Part shown: piece after piece, positions 17,517-26,503 of the stretch
Layout: each line of letters opens with the position of its first letter
How positions within the stretch are numbered: position 1 is the first letter of the stretch
Source: Alphaproteobacteria bacterium
Lineage (GTDB): Bacteria; Pseudomonadota; Alphaproteobacteria; Bin65
Assembly: GCA_022819985.1 (NCBI GenBank)
Contig: JAJEGH010000004.1
Coordinates: forward strand, 155,856-219,855
Direction: 5' to 3'
Length of the DNA: 64,000 nt
Notes under the pieces: generated by a model
What the model was told of the DNA's origin: nothing
Seen by the model: the letters and a program-made list of their open reading frames with translations, nothing else
The model's database searches: none
Program-made: the position numbers and the translations under genes

Positions 17517-18835
17517 TCGGACGGTTCGCCTTCCCGCTGCCCTTCGCCCAGGACCCAGAAGGTCTTCGCCTTCCGCCCCCGGCCGCTGCTCTCCTGCCGC
17601 AACGCCAGGCCGAAGGCGGGCAGGCGCGCCGCCAGCGCCGCCGCATCGCCCCGGTGCGTCAGGGCGAGCTGCGCCTCGCCGGCAGAAAACGCGATCACCC
17701 GGTGCCCGGTGACGGACGGGGCGGCGGCGAGATTTCCGCGCACCCGGACCCAGGCGGCAAGATCGTCGAACCGCAGCACGACCCGCGTGGTCGAGACCGG
17801 CCCTTCGGCGACGATGACCCGGTCCTTCCAGCGTTCCTGGAGCCGCCCGGTCAGGACCGTCGCGGCTTCCGCCATCGCCGTTTCGCCCTCTGCGGTCAGC
17901 GGTTCGAGGTCCTCGGACGCGCCGCTGCGCAGATTGAACAGGGCGGCGGAGACCGTCAGGCTGCCCTGGGCCCCGGCAGCGGCCCCGGCAGCGGCTTCGG
18001 TATCGTTCTCGGTAGCGGTCCCGGTGGTGGTCCCGGTATCGGCTTCAGTATCGCTCTCGGTATCGGCTTCAGTATCGCTCTCGGTATCGGCCCCGGCATC
18101 GGTCCCGGCAGCAGCAGCGGCGGCAGCGGCCACCGCCACCAGCACCTGTTTCGCCCCGTAGGCGCGCGCGATCGCCGCCAGCGCCTCCGCATCGCGCCCG
18201 ACCGCCTGCTCGGCGTCGATCGCCTGCAGGTCTTTCAGGCTGCCTTCCGGCAGGACGACCGGCACCAGGCCGGGTTCGCGCTCGGTCGCCGTCCAGGCGT
18301 CGCGCCACGGATTCGGATCGTCCCACAGGACCGCGCCGCCCTCGCCGCGCCAGACCGGCAGGACGAGCACCGGATCGCTGCGTCGCGCCGACCAGCCGAG
18401 CTGTTCGGCCTTGAGAAAGGCGGCGACCGCTTCGGGATTGAACAGATAGCTCAGCGCCCCGTCGAACGCCCGTCCGCCCGGGCTGTCCTGCCGCTTGGCG
18501 CGCACGACCTCCAGCCCCCGGACCATCGCGCGGGCGCGCTCCGGCGGGACCGGCGGGAGAAACTCGCGGTCGCGGATCGAGGTCAGCCGGCGCAGCAGCC
18601 GCTCCAGGGCCGCCGGCGCGGCGTTCAGCGCGGCATCGGTGCGGGCCGCCCGGTCGGTCTTGCCCTCGCCCTTCGCCGCAACGTCGCGGACCCAGTAAAT
18701 GTCGCTTTGCGCGGCCGCCGGACCCGCGAAGAGCAGGGCGGCGAGCAGGGCGGCGAGAGCGGCGGCAGGCAGGCGGATGCCTGCCGCGGGGGCGGCCGGG
18801 CGGAACGGTCGTCGGGACGGGGAAATCGGAATCAT
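17513..18835 (-). CDS. DUF2066 domain-containing secreted protein
   Basis: A 440-residue protein with a long basic N-terminus and a Sec signal (about residues 20-43, ending AAAQSDIYW). The region VRDVAAKGEGKTDRAARTDA onward matches the DUF2066 family, found next to hdaA and purM in many alphaproteobacteria. Its function is unknown; it is probably periplasmic. About residues 245-290 are a low-complexity insert of Thr/Asp/Glu/Ala repeats (TESDTEAD twice) encoded by a 24-bp repeat, which interrupts the conserved domain. It is translationally coupled to hdaA (ATGA overlap). Confidence 0.8.
   Translation of the reverse strand: MIPISPSRRPFRPAAPAAGIRLPAAALAALLAALLFAGPAAAQSDIYWVRDVAAKGEGKTDRAARTDAALNAAPAALERLLRRLTSIRDREFLPPVPPERARAMVRGLEVVRAKRQDSPGGRAFDGALSYLFNPEAVAAFLKAEQLGWSARRSDPVLVLPVWRGEGGAVLWDDPNPWRDAWTATEREPGLVPVVLPEGSLKDLQAIDAEQAVGRDAEALAAIARAYGAKQVLVAVAAAAAAAAGTDAGADTESDTEADTESDTEADTGTTTGTATENDTEAAAGAAAGAQGSLTVSAALFNLRSGASEDLEPLTAEGETAMAEAATVLTGRLQERWKDRVIVAEGPVSTTRVVLRFDDLAAWVRVRGNLAAAPSVTGHRVIAFSAGEAQLALTHRGDAAALAARLPAFGLALRQESSGRGRKAKTFWVLGEGQREGEPSE
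18039..18086. repeat. 24-bp tandem repeat inside the DUF2066 gene
   Basis: Two nearly perfect copies of a 24-bp unit (CGGCTTCAGTATCGCTCTCG plus four bases) encode the acidic Thr/Ser/Asp/Glu repeat. Degenerate copies extend to about 17985 and 18110. The period is a multiple of 12, as in the other minisatellites here. Confidence 0.75.
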
Positions 18836-18921
18836 CGGCAGAGGCGGCGAAAGCGGGATTGCGTCGGGCCTGCGAGGCCGCCTAAACCTAGCCCGGAAAT
18901 CCAGCCGGGGAAACCGCCGTC

Positions 18922-20037
18922 ATCGCTGCCGAACGCTACAGCAAAGCCGGAGTCGATATCGCGGCCGGCGACCGGCTGGTCGAGCGGATCGCCCCGCTGG
19001 CCGGAGCGACCGCGCGGCCCGGCGCGACGGGCGGGATCGGCGGCTTCGGCGGCCTGTTCGACCTTGCCGCGGCCGGCTACCGCGACCCGATCCTCGTGGC
19101 GGCGGCGGACGGCGTCGGCACCAAGCTGCGCATCGCCATCGAGACCGGCTGCCACCGCACGGTCGGCATCGACCTCGTGGCCATGTGCGTCAACGATCTG
19201 GTCGTCGTCGGCGCGGAGCCGCTGTTCTTCCTCGACTATTTCGGCGCCGGCAGACTGGAGCCCGACGTGGCCGCGGAGGTCGTCGAAGGCATCGCCGAGG
19301 GCTGCCGGCGCGCCGGCTGCGCCCTGATCGGCGGCGAGACCGCGGAACTGCCGGGCCTCTATGCGGCGGGCGACTACGATCTCGCCGGCTTCGCGGTCGG
19401 CGCCGCGGAACGCGGGCGGGTGCTCACCGGCGCGGCGGTCGGGCCGGGCGATATCGTGCTCGGCCTGGCGTCGGACGGCCTTCATTCCAACGGGTTTTCG
19501 CTGGTCCGGATGCTGTGCGCCGACGCCGGCCTCGGCTGGGACGACCCGGCCCCGTTCGATCCGGCCCGGCCGCTCGGCGAAGCGCTGCTGACGCCGACCC
19601 GGATCTACGTCCGCAGCGTTCTGGCGGCCCTGAAACGGCAAATCCCGAAACGGCAGCCCCCGGGCGGGCAGGAAAACGCCGGCATCGGCGCCCTGGCGCA
19701 CATCACCGGCGGCGGGCTGACCGGGAATATCCCGCGCGTCCTGCCGCCCGGCCTGGGCGTCGACCTGGACGGCGGCGCCTGGCCGGTCCCGCCGGTCTTC
19801 GGCTGGCTGCGCGGGGCCGGCCGGCTCGATCCCGCCGAAATGGCGCAGACCTTCAACTGCGGCCTCGGCATGGTCGCCATCGCCGCGCCGGACGCCGCCG
19901 GCGACGCCGAAGCGCGGCTGCGCGAGCAGGGCGAAACCGTTACGCGGATCGGCACGGTCGTGCCGCGCGACGCCGGGGCGCCGGCCGTGCGCATCGCCGG
20001 CTGGGAGGCCGGATGGGAGGACCGATGGCGCGCCTGA
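18922..20037 (+). CDS. purM: Phosphoribosylformylglycinamidine cyclo-ligase, apparent ATC start
   Basis: PurM (AIR synthetase) closes the imidazole ring in purine synthesis using ATP. The frame contains [59 protein letters not shown] and GGETAELPG, all diagnostic. The frame opens after stops at 18883 and 18889, and no ATG, GTG or TTG occurs before GTG 19096, which would remove the essential GGFGGLF loop. The best start is ATC 18922, preceded by GGGGA at 9-10 bases and giving the normal N-terminus of the family. Either a rare non-AUG start or a base error explains this. It overlaps purN by 13 bp. Confidence 0.9.
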   Translation: MAAERYSKAGVDIAAGDRLVERIAPLAGATARPGATGGIGGFGGLFDLAAAGYRDPILVAAADGVGTKLRIAIETGCHRTVGIDLVAMCVNDLVVVGAEPLFFLDYFGAGRLEPDVAAEVVEGIAEGCRRAGCALIGGETAELPGLYAAGDYDLAGFAVGAAERGRVLTGAAVGPGDIVLGLASDGLHSNGFSLVRMLCADAGLGWDDPAPFDPARPLGEALLTPTRIYVRSVLAALKRQIPKRQPPGGQENAGIGALAHITGGGLTGNIPRVLPPGLGVDLDGGAWPVPPVFGWLRGAGRLDPAEMAQTFNCGLGMVAIAAPDAAGDAEARLREQGETVTRIGTVVPRDAGAPAVRIAGWEAGWEDRWRA

Positions 20038-20678
20038 AGGTCGGCGTGCCGATTTCCGGGCGCGGCTCCAACATGGCGGCGCTGGCCGAAGCCTGCGCCG
20101 ACCCCGGCTTCCCGGCCGACATCGTCCTCGTCCTGTCCAACGAACCGGGCGCGGCGGGGCTGACGCGGGCGCAGGCGTTCGGCATCCCCACGGCTGTCGT
20201 CGACCATCGCGATTTCCCGGACCGCGCCGCGTTCGACGCCGCGCTGACGGCCCGGCTCGAAGCCGCCGGAGCCGACTTCGTCTGCCTCGCCGGCTTCATG
20301 CGCCTGCTGACCGCCGGCTTCGTCGAACGGTGGCGCGACCGGCTGCTCAACATCCATCCCTCGCTGCTGCCGGCCTTCCGGGGGCTCGACACCCACGAAC
20401 GCGCGCTGGCTGCCGGGGTGCGGCTGCACGGCTGCACGGTCCATTTCGTGCGGCCGGAACTGGACGACGGGCCGATCGTCATGCAGGCGGCCGTGCCGGT
20501 GCTGCCGGACGATACGGCCGGCAGCCTCGCCGCCCGCGTCCTGGCACAGGAGCACCGGATTTACCCGGCCGCCCTGCGGCTGGTGGCCGAAGGCGCGGCG
20601 CGGGTGGAGGGCGAGCGGGTCGTTTACCGGCGCGACCAATCCGGCGGCGGCGCGCTGGTGGCCCCGCCCCTGCCCTGA
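20025..20678 (+). CDS. purN: Phosphoribosylglycinamide formyltransferase
   Basis: A 217-residue GART that transfers a formyl group from 10-formyl-THF to [18 protein letters not shown] (residues 5-19) is the phosphate-binding loop, and [22 protein letters not shown] (about 105-126) holds the catalytic Asn and His. [19 protein letters not shown] follows with the catalytic Asp. The start ATG 20025 has GGGAGG upstream and lies within the end of purM, the normal purMN pairing. Confidence 0.95.
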   Translation: MARLKVGVPISGRGSNMAALAEACADPGFPADIVLVLSNEPGAAGLTRAQAFGIPTAVVDHRDFPDRAAFDAALTARLEAAGADFVCLAGFMRLLTAGFVERWRDRLLNIHPSLLPAFRGLDTHERALAAGVRLHGCTVHFVRPELDDGPIVMQAAVPVLPDDTAGSLAARVLAQEHRIYPAALRLVAEGAARVEGERVVYRRDQSGGGALVAPPLP

Positions 20679-20723
20679 ATTTTCTTCTGCAATAAGACCG
20701 GGAACCGCCGGGCCCGGCGCCCC

Positions 20724-21326
20724 TTACACCGCCGGCGTTTCCTCGAGCCGCGCGCGCAGCATGTCGAGGCGCTCGCTGCCCCAGAACAGCTCGTCCCGGT
20801 AGATAAAGGTCGGCACGCCGAACACGCCGAGCGCCTCGGCCTCCCGGCACAGCGCATCGTGGCGCCGGCGGCCCTCGCCCTGCGCCCATTCGGCGAAACC
20901 GGCCGACGGCACGCCGGCCTCGTCCAGCACCGCGGCGATCGCAGCCGGGTCCTCGATCTCCAGTTCGCGCTTCCAGAAGCGCAGGAACGCACGGTCGATA
21001 TAGGGCTCGAAACGGCCGTGGTCCTGGGCAAGCAGCATGCCGATATGGACGATGGAACTGTCGAATATCTTCTGCGGGCCGAGCACGGTCAGCCCGCGCG
21101 TGTTGGCGATCCGGCGCGCGTCCATATAGGCGTAGCGGACCTTGCGCCACTGATGTTCGTTGCGGGTCTCGACCGCGCCCAGGAAATCCGGAATTTCCAG
21201 CGTGTAGGGCTTCCAGACCGGCTCGATGCCGAACTCCGCCGCCAGCGCCCGGGTCGGTTCCATGGCGAGGTAGGCAAAGGGGCTCTTGACGTCGATATAG
21301 ACGGTGAGGTCGGGGAGGTCGGGCAT
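20724..21326 (-). CDS. 2-hydroxychromene-2-carboxylate isomerase family protein (DsbA fold)
   Basis: A 200-residue thioredoxin-fold protein of the HCCA isomerase/kappa-GST family. The motif VYIDVKSPFAYLA (about 9-21) carries Ser where DsbA has the active Cys, as in HCCA isomerases that use glutathione. The C-terminal GVFGVPTFIYRDELFWGSERLDML is typical. Known members isomerise naphthalene or other aromatic intermediates, or act on unknown glutathione conjugates. No naphthalene genes are present, so the substrate is open. Confidence 0.82.
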   Translation of the reverse strand: MPDLPDLTVYIDVKSPFAYLAMEPTRALAAEFGIEPVWKPYTLEIPDFLGAVETRNEHQWRKVRYAYMDARRIANTRGLTVLGPQKIFDSSIVHIGMLLAQDHGRFEPYIDRAFLRFWKRELEIEDPAAIAAVLDEAGVPSAGFAEWAQGEGRRRHDALCREAEALGVFGVPTFIYRDELFWGSERLDMLRARLEETPAV

Positions 21327-21369
21327 AGAGGTCGGGGCTCCCGTAGTCCGTTGCCGTCGTCTGCGCGGT

Positions 21370-22239
21370 CTAGATTCCCAGAACCTTCCGCGCGTTTTCC
21401 TTCAGAATCAGCGGCTTGACTTCCGGCTTTATGTTCAGGGTCTCGAAATCGGCGAGCCAGCGGTCCGGGGTGATGGCCGGCCAGTCGGAGCCGAACAGCA
21501 CCTTGTGGCGCAGCAGCGAATTGGCGTAGCGCACCAGGATCGGCGGGAAGTATTTCGGCGACCAGCCGGACAGGTCGATATAGACGTTGGGCTTGTGGGT
21601 CGCGACCGAGAGCGCCTCCTCCTGCCACGGAAAGGACGGATGGGCGAGGACGATGGTCATGTCCGGGAAATCCGCCGCCACGTCGTCCAGATACATCGGG
21701 TTGGAATATTTCAGCCGCATGCCCATGCCGCCCGGCATCCCGGCCCCGACCCCGGTCTGGCCGGTGTGGAACAGCGCCGGCACGCCGGCTTCGGCGATCG
21801 CCTCGTAGAGCACATAGGCGCTGCGGTCGTTCGGGTAGAAGCCCTGCATGGTCGGGTGGAACTTGAAGCCGCGCATGCCGAAATGCTCGACCAGCCGGCG
21901 CGCCTCGCGGGCGCCCGCCTTGCCCTTGGCCGGATCGATGCTGGCGAAGGGGATCAGGATGTCCGAGTGCTCTGCGGCTTCCTCGGCAATCTGCTCGTTG
22001 TCGTAGCGCCGGAAGCCGGTCTCGCGCTCGCAATCGACGGCGAAAATGACCGCGCCGATGTTGCGTTCGCGGAAATAGGCCGCGGTCTCGGGAATCGCCG
22101 GCGGCCAGTCGCGCCCGGTCCGGAAGTATTTCTGCATCCCGGCCTGGAACTCGGCATAGCCGTCGTCGGCATGGGTGCCGCACGGCTCCTCGGCGTGGGT
22201 ATGGATATCGATGGCGGCGACGGCGTCGGGATCGAACAT
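21370..22239 (-). CDS. Amidohydrolase family protein (COG2159 type)
   Basis: A 289-residue TIM-barrel metal hydrolase. Metal ligands are visible in IDIHTHAEEP (residues 10-19, HxH), FKFHPTMQGF (about 126), LAHPSFPWQ (about 199) and LFGSDWPAI (about 249). COG2159 members include decarboxylases of aromatic acids and metabolites such as ACMSD. It stands 43 bp from the isomerase gene on the same strand, so the two may act in one catabolic route. The specific reaction cannot be named. Confidence 0.82.
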   Translation of the reverse strand: MFDPDAVAAIDIHTHAEEPCGTHADDGYAEFQAGMQKYFRTGRDWPPAIPETAAYFRERNIGAVIFAVDCERETGFRRYDNEQIAEEAAEHSDILIPFASIDPAKGKAGAREARRLVEHFGMRGFKFHPTMQGFYPNDRSAYVLYEAIAEAGVPALFHTGQTGVGAGMPGGMGMRLKYSNPMYLDDVAADFPDMTIVLAHPSFPWQEEALSVATHKPNVYIDLSGWSPKYFPPILVRYANSLLRHKVLFGSDWPAITPDRWLADFETLNIKPEVKPLILKENARKVLGI

Positions 22240-22284
22240 GGCAATGGAGCCTTCTCTTTACGGTGCCCCAAGCCTATCCCGCGA

Positions 22285-22572
22285 TCAGGCCGCCGTCACC
22301 AGCGGTTGGATGCCCTCGACGTCGGTCGTGTTTCTGGCGACGTCCAGATCGTACATCCGCTGGAGATTGAGCCAGAATTCCGGAGTCGTGCCGAGCGCCT
22401 TGCCGATGCGCAGCGCCGTATCCGCCGTCACGCCGCGGCGGCCGTGAACGATCTCGTTGATCCGCCGCGGCGGAACGCGGATCGCCGTTGCGAGCCGGTA
22501 CTGGCTGATCCCGAACTCGTCGAGAAATTCCGCCAGATGCTCGCCCGGATGGATGGGTTCGATGTCGGGCAT
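22285..22572 (-). CDS. higA: HigA-type antitoxin, XRE family
   Basis: A 95-residue protein starting at ATG 22572 (MPDIEPIHPGEHLAEFLDEF). The helix-turn-helix ISQYRLATAIRVPPRRINEIVHGRRGVTADTALRI fits the HigA/VapI family exactly, including the PPRRINEI recognition helix. It should neutralise the toxin encoded 8 bp upstream and repress the operon through the palindrome at 22868-22888. Confidence 0.92.
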   Translation of the reverse strand: MPDIEPIHPGEHLAEFLDEFGISQYRLATAIRVPPRRINEIVHGRRGVTADTALRIGKALGTTPEFWLNLQRMYDLDVARNTTDVEGIQPLVTAA

Positions 22573-22580
22573 GGGGTTCC

Positions 22581-22859
22581 TCAATGATAGTCGACGATTT
22601 CGATTTCCATGGCGCCGCGCTCGGTCCATCGAAAGCAAACGCGCCATTGATCGTTGATGCGAATGCTGTATTGGCCTTTTCGATCTCCTTTCAGCGCTTC
22701 GAGGCGGTGCGAAGGCGGCACGAAGAGGTCGGCCAGCCTGATTGCGGCTACGATACGCTGAATCCGCATACGAGCGCGGCGCTGGATCGAAGGAGGCAGG
22801 CGCCGGACGTGGAGCCCCGAGAAAATTCGTTCGGCTTCTCTGTCCTTGAACCGCCTCAT
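22581..22859 (-). CDS. higB: HigB-type toxin, RelE/ParE superfamily
   Basis: A 92-residue protein from ATG 22859 (MRRFKDREAERIFSG). LPPSIQRRARMRIQRI and the core RLEALKGDRKGQYSIRINDQWRVCFRW match HigB ribosome-dependent mRNA interferases. The C-terminal EIEIVDYH closes the fold. The toxin-first order is characteristic of higBA. The toxin is intact as read, so the module is probably active. Confidence 0.92.
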   Translation of the reverse strand: MRRFKDREAERIFSGLHVRRLPPSIQRRARMRIQRIVAAIRLADLFVPPSHRLEALKGDRKGQYSIRINDQWRVCFRWTERGAMEIEIVDYH

Positions 22860-22867
22860 CGATTTGA

Positions 22868-22888
22868 TAATAACGCTTGGCGTTATTA
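22868..22888. promoter_or_regulatory. Palindromic operator of higBA
   Basis: Arms TAATAACGC and GCGTTATTA are perfectly complementary and separated by TTG. The palindrome lies 8 bp upstream of the higB start codon and is sharply AT-rich against its surroundings. Position and symmetry fit the HigA dimer binding site overlapping the promoter. Confidence 0.75.
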
Positions 22889-22994
22889 ACGTCAAGGGAT
22901 ATACGACGAAGCCCTGTGAATTGCGCTGCGGCGGCGGGCCGATTAAGTAAGAGGCCGCTGGCCCTTCACCCTCTTCTCCGACAGGTTTACGCGC

Positions 22995-24485
22995 ATGAAA
23001 ATCCGTTTCAGCAAGCTCGAATTGCCGAAAGACGGTTCGCTCGTCGTCTTCGCCCTGAAGGGCGGGGATCTCCTGGCCTCGGCGCAGGCCGTGGACAAGG
23101 CGCTGGACGGCGCCGTGGCCCGCGCCGTCGCGGCCAGCCGCTTCAAGGGCGGCGGCGGCGATGCGCTGGTCCTGCCCAGCCCCGGCGAAGGCCGCTGGGA
23201 GCGGGTGGTGCTGCTCGGCCTCGGCAAGCCGGCGGACTTCGACGCCCTGGCGGCGCAGAATGCCGGCGGCCGGGCGGCGACGGCGCTCAACGGCGCCGGC
23301 GCTAAATCCGCCGCCCTGCTGCTCGATCCGGTCGACGGCGGCAAGATCGGCGGCGCGGAGGCGGCGGCCCGGGCCGGCTTCGGCGCCCGGCTGCGCAGCT
23401 ACCGCTTCGACCGCTACCGCACCAAGGAAAAGCCCGACCGGAAGCCGACGCTGGCGCGGATGACGGTCGGCGCGCCCGACGCCGCGGCGGCGCGCAAGGC
23501 GTTCCGGCCGCTGGACAGCCTGGCGGACGGCGTGTTCCTGACCCGCGACCTGGTCTCGGAGCCGCCCAATATCATGTATCCGGAAACCCTGGCGGCCCAG
23601 GGCGAGGCGCTGCGCGAACTCGGCGTCGAGGTCGAGGTGCTCGGCGAGAAGGAGATGCGCGACCTCGGCATGGGCTCGCTGCTCGGCGTCGGCCAGGGCA
23701 GCGCGCGCGAATCCAAGCTGCTGGTGATGCAGTGGAAAGGCGGCGGCGCAAAGGAGCAGCCCGTCGCGTTCATCGGCAAGGGCGTCACCTTCGACACCGG
23801 CGGCATCTCGATCAAGCCGGCCGCCGGCATGGACGACATGAAATGGGACATGGGCGGCTCCGGCGTCGTGATCGGCCTGATGAAGGCGCTGGCCGGCCGC
23901 AAGGCGAAATGCAACGCCGTCGGCGTCGCCGGGCTGGTCGAGAACATGCCCTCCGGCACGGCCCAGCGGCCGGGCGACATCGTCACCTCCATGTCGGGCC
24001 AGACCGTCGAGGTGCTGAACACCGACGCCGAGGGCCGGCTCGTGCTGGCCGACGCGCTCTGGTACACCCAGGACCGGTTCAAGCCGAAATTCATGATCGA
24101 CCTGGCGACGCTGACCGGCGCGATCATCATTGCGCTGGGCAACGAGAATTGCGGCCTTTTCTCCAACAACGACGAGCTGGCGGACCGGATCGCGGCGGCC
24201 GGCAAGGCGGTCGGCGAGCGCGCCTGGCGCATGCCGCTGGGCGACGCCTACGACAAGGAGCTGACCAGCGACGCGGCGGACATGAAGAATATCGGCGGGC
24301 GCGGCGCGGGCAGCATCACGGCGGCCCAGTTCCTGCAGCGCTTCGTCAACGACGTGCCCTGGGCCCATCTCGACATCGCCGGCGTGACCTGGAGCAAGAA
24401 GGACAAGCCGACCGCGCCCAAGGGCGGCACCGGCTTCGGCGTGCAACTGCTCGACCGGCTGGTCGCCGAGCATTACGAGGCGTAG
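22995..24485 (+). CDS. pepA: Leucyl aminopeptidase (M17)
   Basis: A 496-residue cytosolic aminopeptidase with two metal ions. The signature NTDAEGRLVLADAL (about 340-353) and the upstream GKGVTFDTGGISIKPA (about 261-276) supply the metal and catalytic residues (Lys, Asp, Glu and Arg). It removes N-terminal residues from peptides; some homologues also bind DNA at recombination sites. It is upstream of holC, a pairing conserved in alphaproteobacteria. Confidence 0.96.
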   Translation: MKIRFSKLELPKDGSLVVFALKGGDLLASAQAVDKALDGAVARAVAASRFKGGGGDALVLPSPGEGRWERVVLLGLGKPADFDALAAQNAGGRAATALNGAGAKSAALLLDPVDGGKIGGAEAAARAGFGARLRSYRFDRYRTKEKPDRKPTLARMTVGAPDAAAARKAFRPLDSLADGVFLTRDLVSEPPNIMYPETLAAQGEALRELGVEVEVLGEKEMRDLGMGSLLGVGQGSARESKLLVMQWKGGGAKEQPVAFIGKGVTFDTGGISIKPAAGMDDMKWDMGGSGVVIGLMKALAGRKAKCNAVGVAGLVENMPSGTAQRPGDIVTSMSGQTVEVLNTDAEGRLVLADALWYTQDRFKPKFMIDLATLTGAIIIALGNENCGLFSNNDELADRIAAAGKAVGERAWRMPLGDAYDKELTSDAADMKNIGGRGAGSITAAQFLQRFVNDVPWAHLDIAGVTWSKKDKPTAPKGGTGFGVQLLDRLVAEHYEA

Positions 24486-24499
24486 GGGAAGTTTCGATC

Positions 24500-24717
24500 C
24501 CGCAGGATTCCTCTGCAAAATGCCGCGAACGGGATTCGAAAGAGAAAGCAGGGCGGTCCCCCTCCCCTTGGGGGAGGGGCAAGGGGAGGGGTTGGTCGAA
24601 GCCGCACCGGCACCCGATCCCGGCACCGAGACGGGGCAAACGTCCCCTCCCCCTAACCCCCTCCCCCAAGGGGAGGGGGATTCCGGCGGTACCGTTTTGC
24701 AAGGGAGTCCTGCAAGG
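24500..24717. repeat. Imperfect long inverted repeat between pepA and holC
   Basis: The outer arms GCAGGATTCCTCTGCAAAA and, in reverse complement, GCAGGACTCCCTTGCAAAA lie about 217 bp apart. Inside them CCCCCTCCCCTTGGGGGAGG is repeated in inverted orientation (about 24560 and 24680). The whole gap between pepA and holC is therefore one folded element, resembling a non-autonomous inverted repeat element or a bidirectional hairpin. No open frame or transposase is present. Confidence 0.75.
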
Positions 24718-24743
24718 GCACGGCAGGAGGCGCCGGACGGGGT

Positions 24744-25202
24744 ATGACGGAGATCGGCTTCTACCACCTGCTGCGCACGCCGCTCGAAGCGGCGCTGCCG
24801 CGGCTGCTCGAAAGGACGCTGGAAAGCGGCGCGCGGGCGGTCGTCAAAGCCGGCTCCGAGGAGCGGGTGAAGCAGCTCGACGACGCCCTGTGGCGCTGGG
24901 GGCCGTCGAACCGCAACGCGGGCTTCCTGCCCCACGGCACGGCGGCCGACGGCAACGCCGAAATGCAGCCCGTGTGGCTGACCGCCGCCGAGGAGAATCC
25001 CAACGGCGCGACCTTCCTGTTCCTGACCGACGGCGCGGACTCCGGCGCGCTCGGCGACTACGCCCGCTGCTTCGCCCTGTTCGACGGCCGCGACAAGGCC
25101 GCGGTGGCGCAGGCCCGCACGCAATGGAAGGCCTGGAAGGACGCCGGCCACACCCTCACCTACTGGCAGCAGGGCGAGCGCGGCTGGGAGAAGAAGGGGT
25201 GA
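24744..25202 (+). CDS. holC: DNA polymerase III subunit chi
   Basis: A 152-residue HolC. The N-terminus MTEIGFYHLLRTPLEAALPRLLERTLESG and the middle WRWGPSNRNAGFLPHG and FLFLTDGADS match alphaproteobacterial chi. Chi links the clamp loader to single-stranded DNA-binding protein. It follows pepA after a structured 258-bp gap. Confidence 0.92.
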   Translation: MTEIGFYHLLRTPLEAALPRLLERTLESGARAVVKAGSEERVKQLDDALWRWGPSNRNAGFLPHGTAADGNAEMQPVWLTAAEENPNGATFLFLTDGADSGALGDYARCFALFDGRDKAAVAQARTQWKAWKDAGHTLTYWQQGERGWEKKG

Positions 25203-25283
25203 GGGCAGGCCCCCGCAGAGCGATACGCCGCTGGCGCGAAGAAGCGCCCGGTTCATAGTCCGAATTGCCGCGCCGGCCCCGTC

Positions 25284-25682
25284 TCAGCGGCGCGGCGGCG
25301 AGGGCCGGGACAGCACGAAAGCCGCCGACGCGCTCAGGACGACCGCCTGCACTGTCAGAACGAGCGTGCTGGCGTCCAGGGCGACCGATATGCCGATGAC
25401 CGCGGCCATCGAGGCGACGCCGAGGATCTTGGCCCGCCGGTCGATGGCGCGGTGGTCGCGCCAGTCGGCGATGAGCGGTCCGAACACCCGGTGGGACAGC
25501 AGCCAGGCGTGCCAGCGGTCGGAAGAGCGGGCGAAGGCGAAGGCCGCGACCAGCAGGAACGGGGTCGTCGGCAGCAGCGGCAGCACGGCGCCCAGCGCGG
25601 CGAGCAACAGCGCGACGACGCCGACGGCAAACCAGACGGCGCGCCGCGGGTCCAGTCCGGATCGTCGTTTCTGCCGCTCCAT
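25284..25682 (-). CDS. YbaN-like DUF454 inner-membrane protein
   Basis: A 132-residue protein with three hydrophobic segments. LGAVLPLLPTTPFLLVAAFAFARSSDRWHAWLLSHRVFGPLI is the highly conserved core of DUF454 (YbaN). The C-terminal third is less conserved. Function is unknown. It is divergent from ndk; the 220 bp between them contain a 15-bp minisatellite. Confidence 0.85.
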   Translation of the reverse strand: MERQKRRSGLDPRRAVWFAVGVVALLLAALGAVLPLLPTTPFLLVAAFAFARSSDRWHAWLLSHRVFGPLIADWRDHRAIDRRAKILGVASMAAVIGISVALDASTLVLTVQAVVLSASAAFVLSRPSPPRR

Positions 25683-25761
25683 CGCGTCCGTAGCATAGTG
25701 CTGTCGGCATAGTATCGTCTTTGGCGTCCGCGCCGCACCGCCCGGACGGCCTCATGCGGGC

Positions 25762-25800
25762 CCGCGCCGGATGCAACCGCGCCGGATGCAACCGCGCCGG
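25762..25800. repeat. 15-bp tandem repeat upstream of ndk
   Basis: CCGCGCCGGATGCAA occurs twice perfectly and a third time in part (9 bases). It lies about 100 bp before the ndk start, in non-coding sequence. Confidence 0.85.
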
Positions 25801-25902
25801 CATCCCGTCGCATGGACGGCGCCGCGGGCGCTTCCTATACCCGGCGGCGCAGTCCCCGAACGTCCCCATCCCCGCCTCTTTTATCGACGGAGCAGCCGCG
25901 CC

Positions 25903-26325
25903 ATGGCCCTCGAACGGACCTTCTCGATCGTCAAACCCGACGCCACGGCGCGCAACCTGACCGGCGCGATCAACGCCACGATCGAGGCGGCCGGCCTGCG
26001 CATCGTCGCCCAGCGGCGCATCCGCATGACCGAGGCGCAGGCGAAGGGCTTCTACGCCGTCCATGCCGGGCGGCCCTTCTACAGCGACCTGGTCGCCTTC
26101 ATGACCTCCGGGCCGGTCGTCGTCCAGGTGCTGGAGGGCGAGAACGCGATCGCGCGCTACCGCGACGTGATGGGCGCGACCGACCCGGCCGAGGCCGCAG
26201 ACGGCACGATCCGCAAGTCGTTCGCCGAGAATATCGAGCGCAATTCCGTCCACGGCTCCGACGCGCCGGAGACCGCCGCGGCCGAAATCCGCTTCTTCTT
26301 CAGCGACGTGGAGATCGTGGGATAG
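25903..26325 (+). CDS. ndk: Nucleoside diphosphate kinase
   Basis: A 140-residue NDK that phosphorylates NDPs from ATP through phospho-His. [18 protein letters not shown] opens the protein, and [16 protein letters not shown] (about 114-129) contains the catalytic His. GGAG 13 bases before ATG 25903 gives the start. Length is normal for the family. Confidence 0.97.
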   Translation: MALERTFSIVKPDATARNLTGAINATIEAAGLRIVAQRRIRMTEAQAKGFYAVHAGRPFYSDLVAFMTSGPVVVQVLEGENAIARYRDVMGATDPAEAADGTIRKSFAENIERNSVHGSDAPETAAAEIRFFFSDVEIVG

Positions 26326-26327
26326 CG

Positions 26328-26362
26328 CCGGCCCCGGCGTTGCCGAGGCGGAACGGGGCCGG
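26328..26362 (+). terminator. Hairpin after ndk, possible terminator
   Basis: CCGGCCCCG and CGGGGCCGG form a perfect 9-bp stem with a 17-base loop, starting 3 bp after the ndk stop. No T-run follows, so termination is uncertain. Confidence 0.35.
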
Positions 26363-26503
26363 GCACGGGCGCCGGCGGCGCAGGGGACATTCGCGCCCGG
26401 CGCGCGGCGAAGACCTCGCCAGGCTTGCCCGCGCGGCGGCGCCTGCTCTATGGAAGGCGCGCTACGGCCCGGCCGGGGCGCAACGGAAAGGGAGAACCGC
26501 CAG

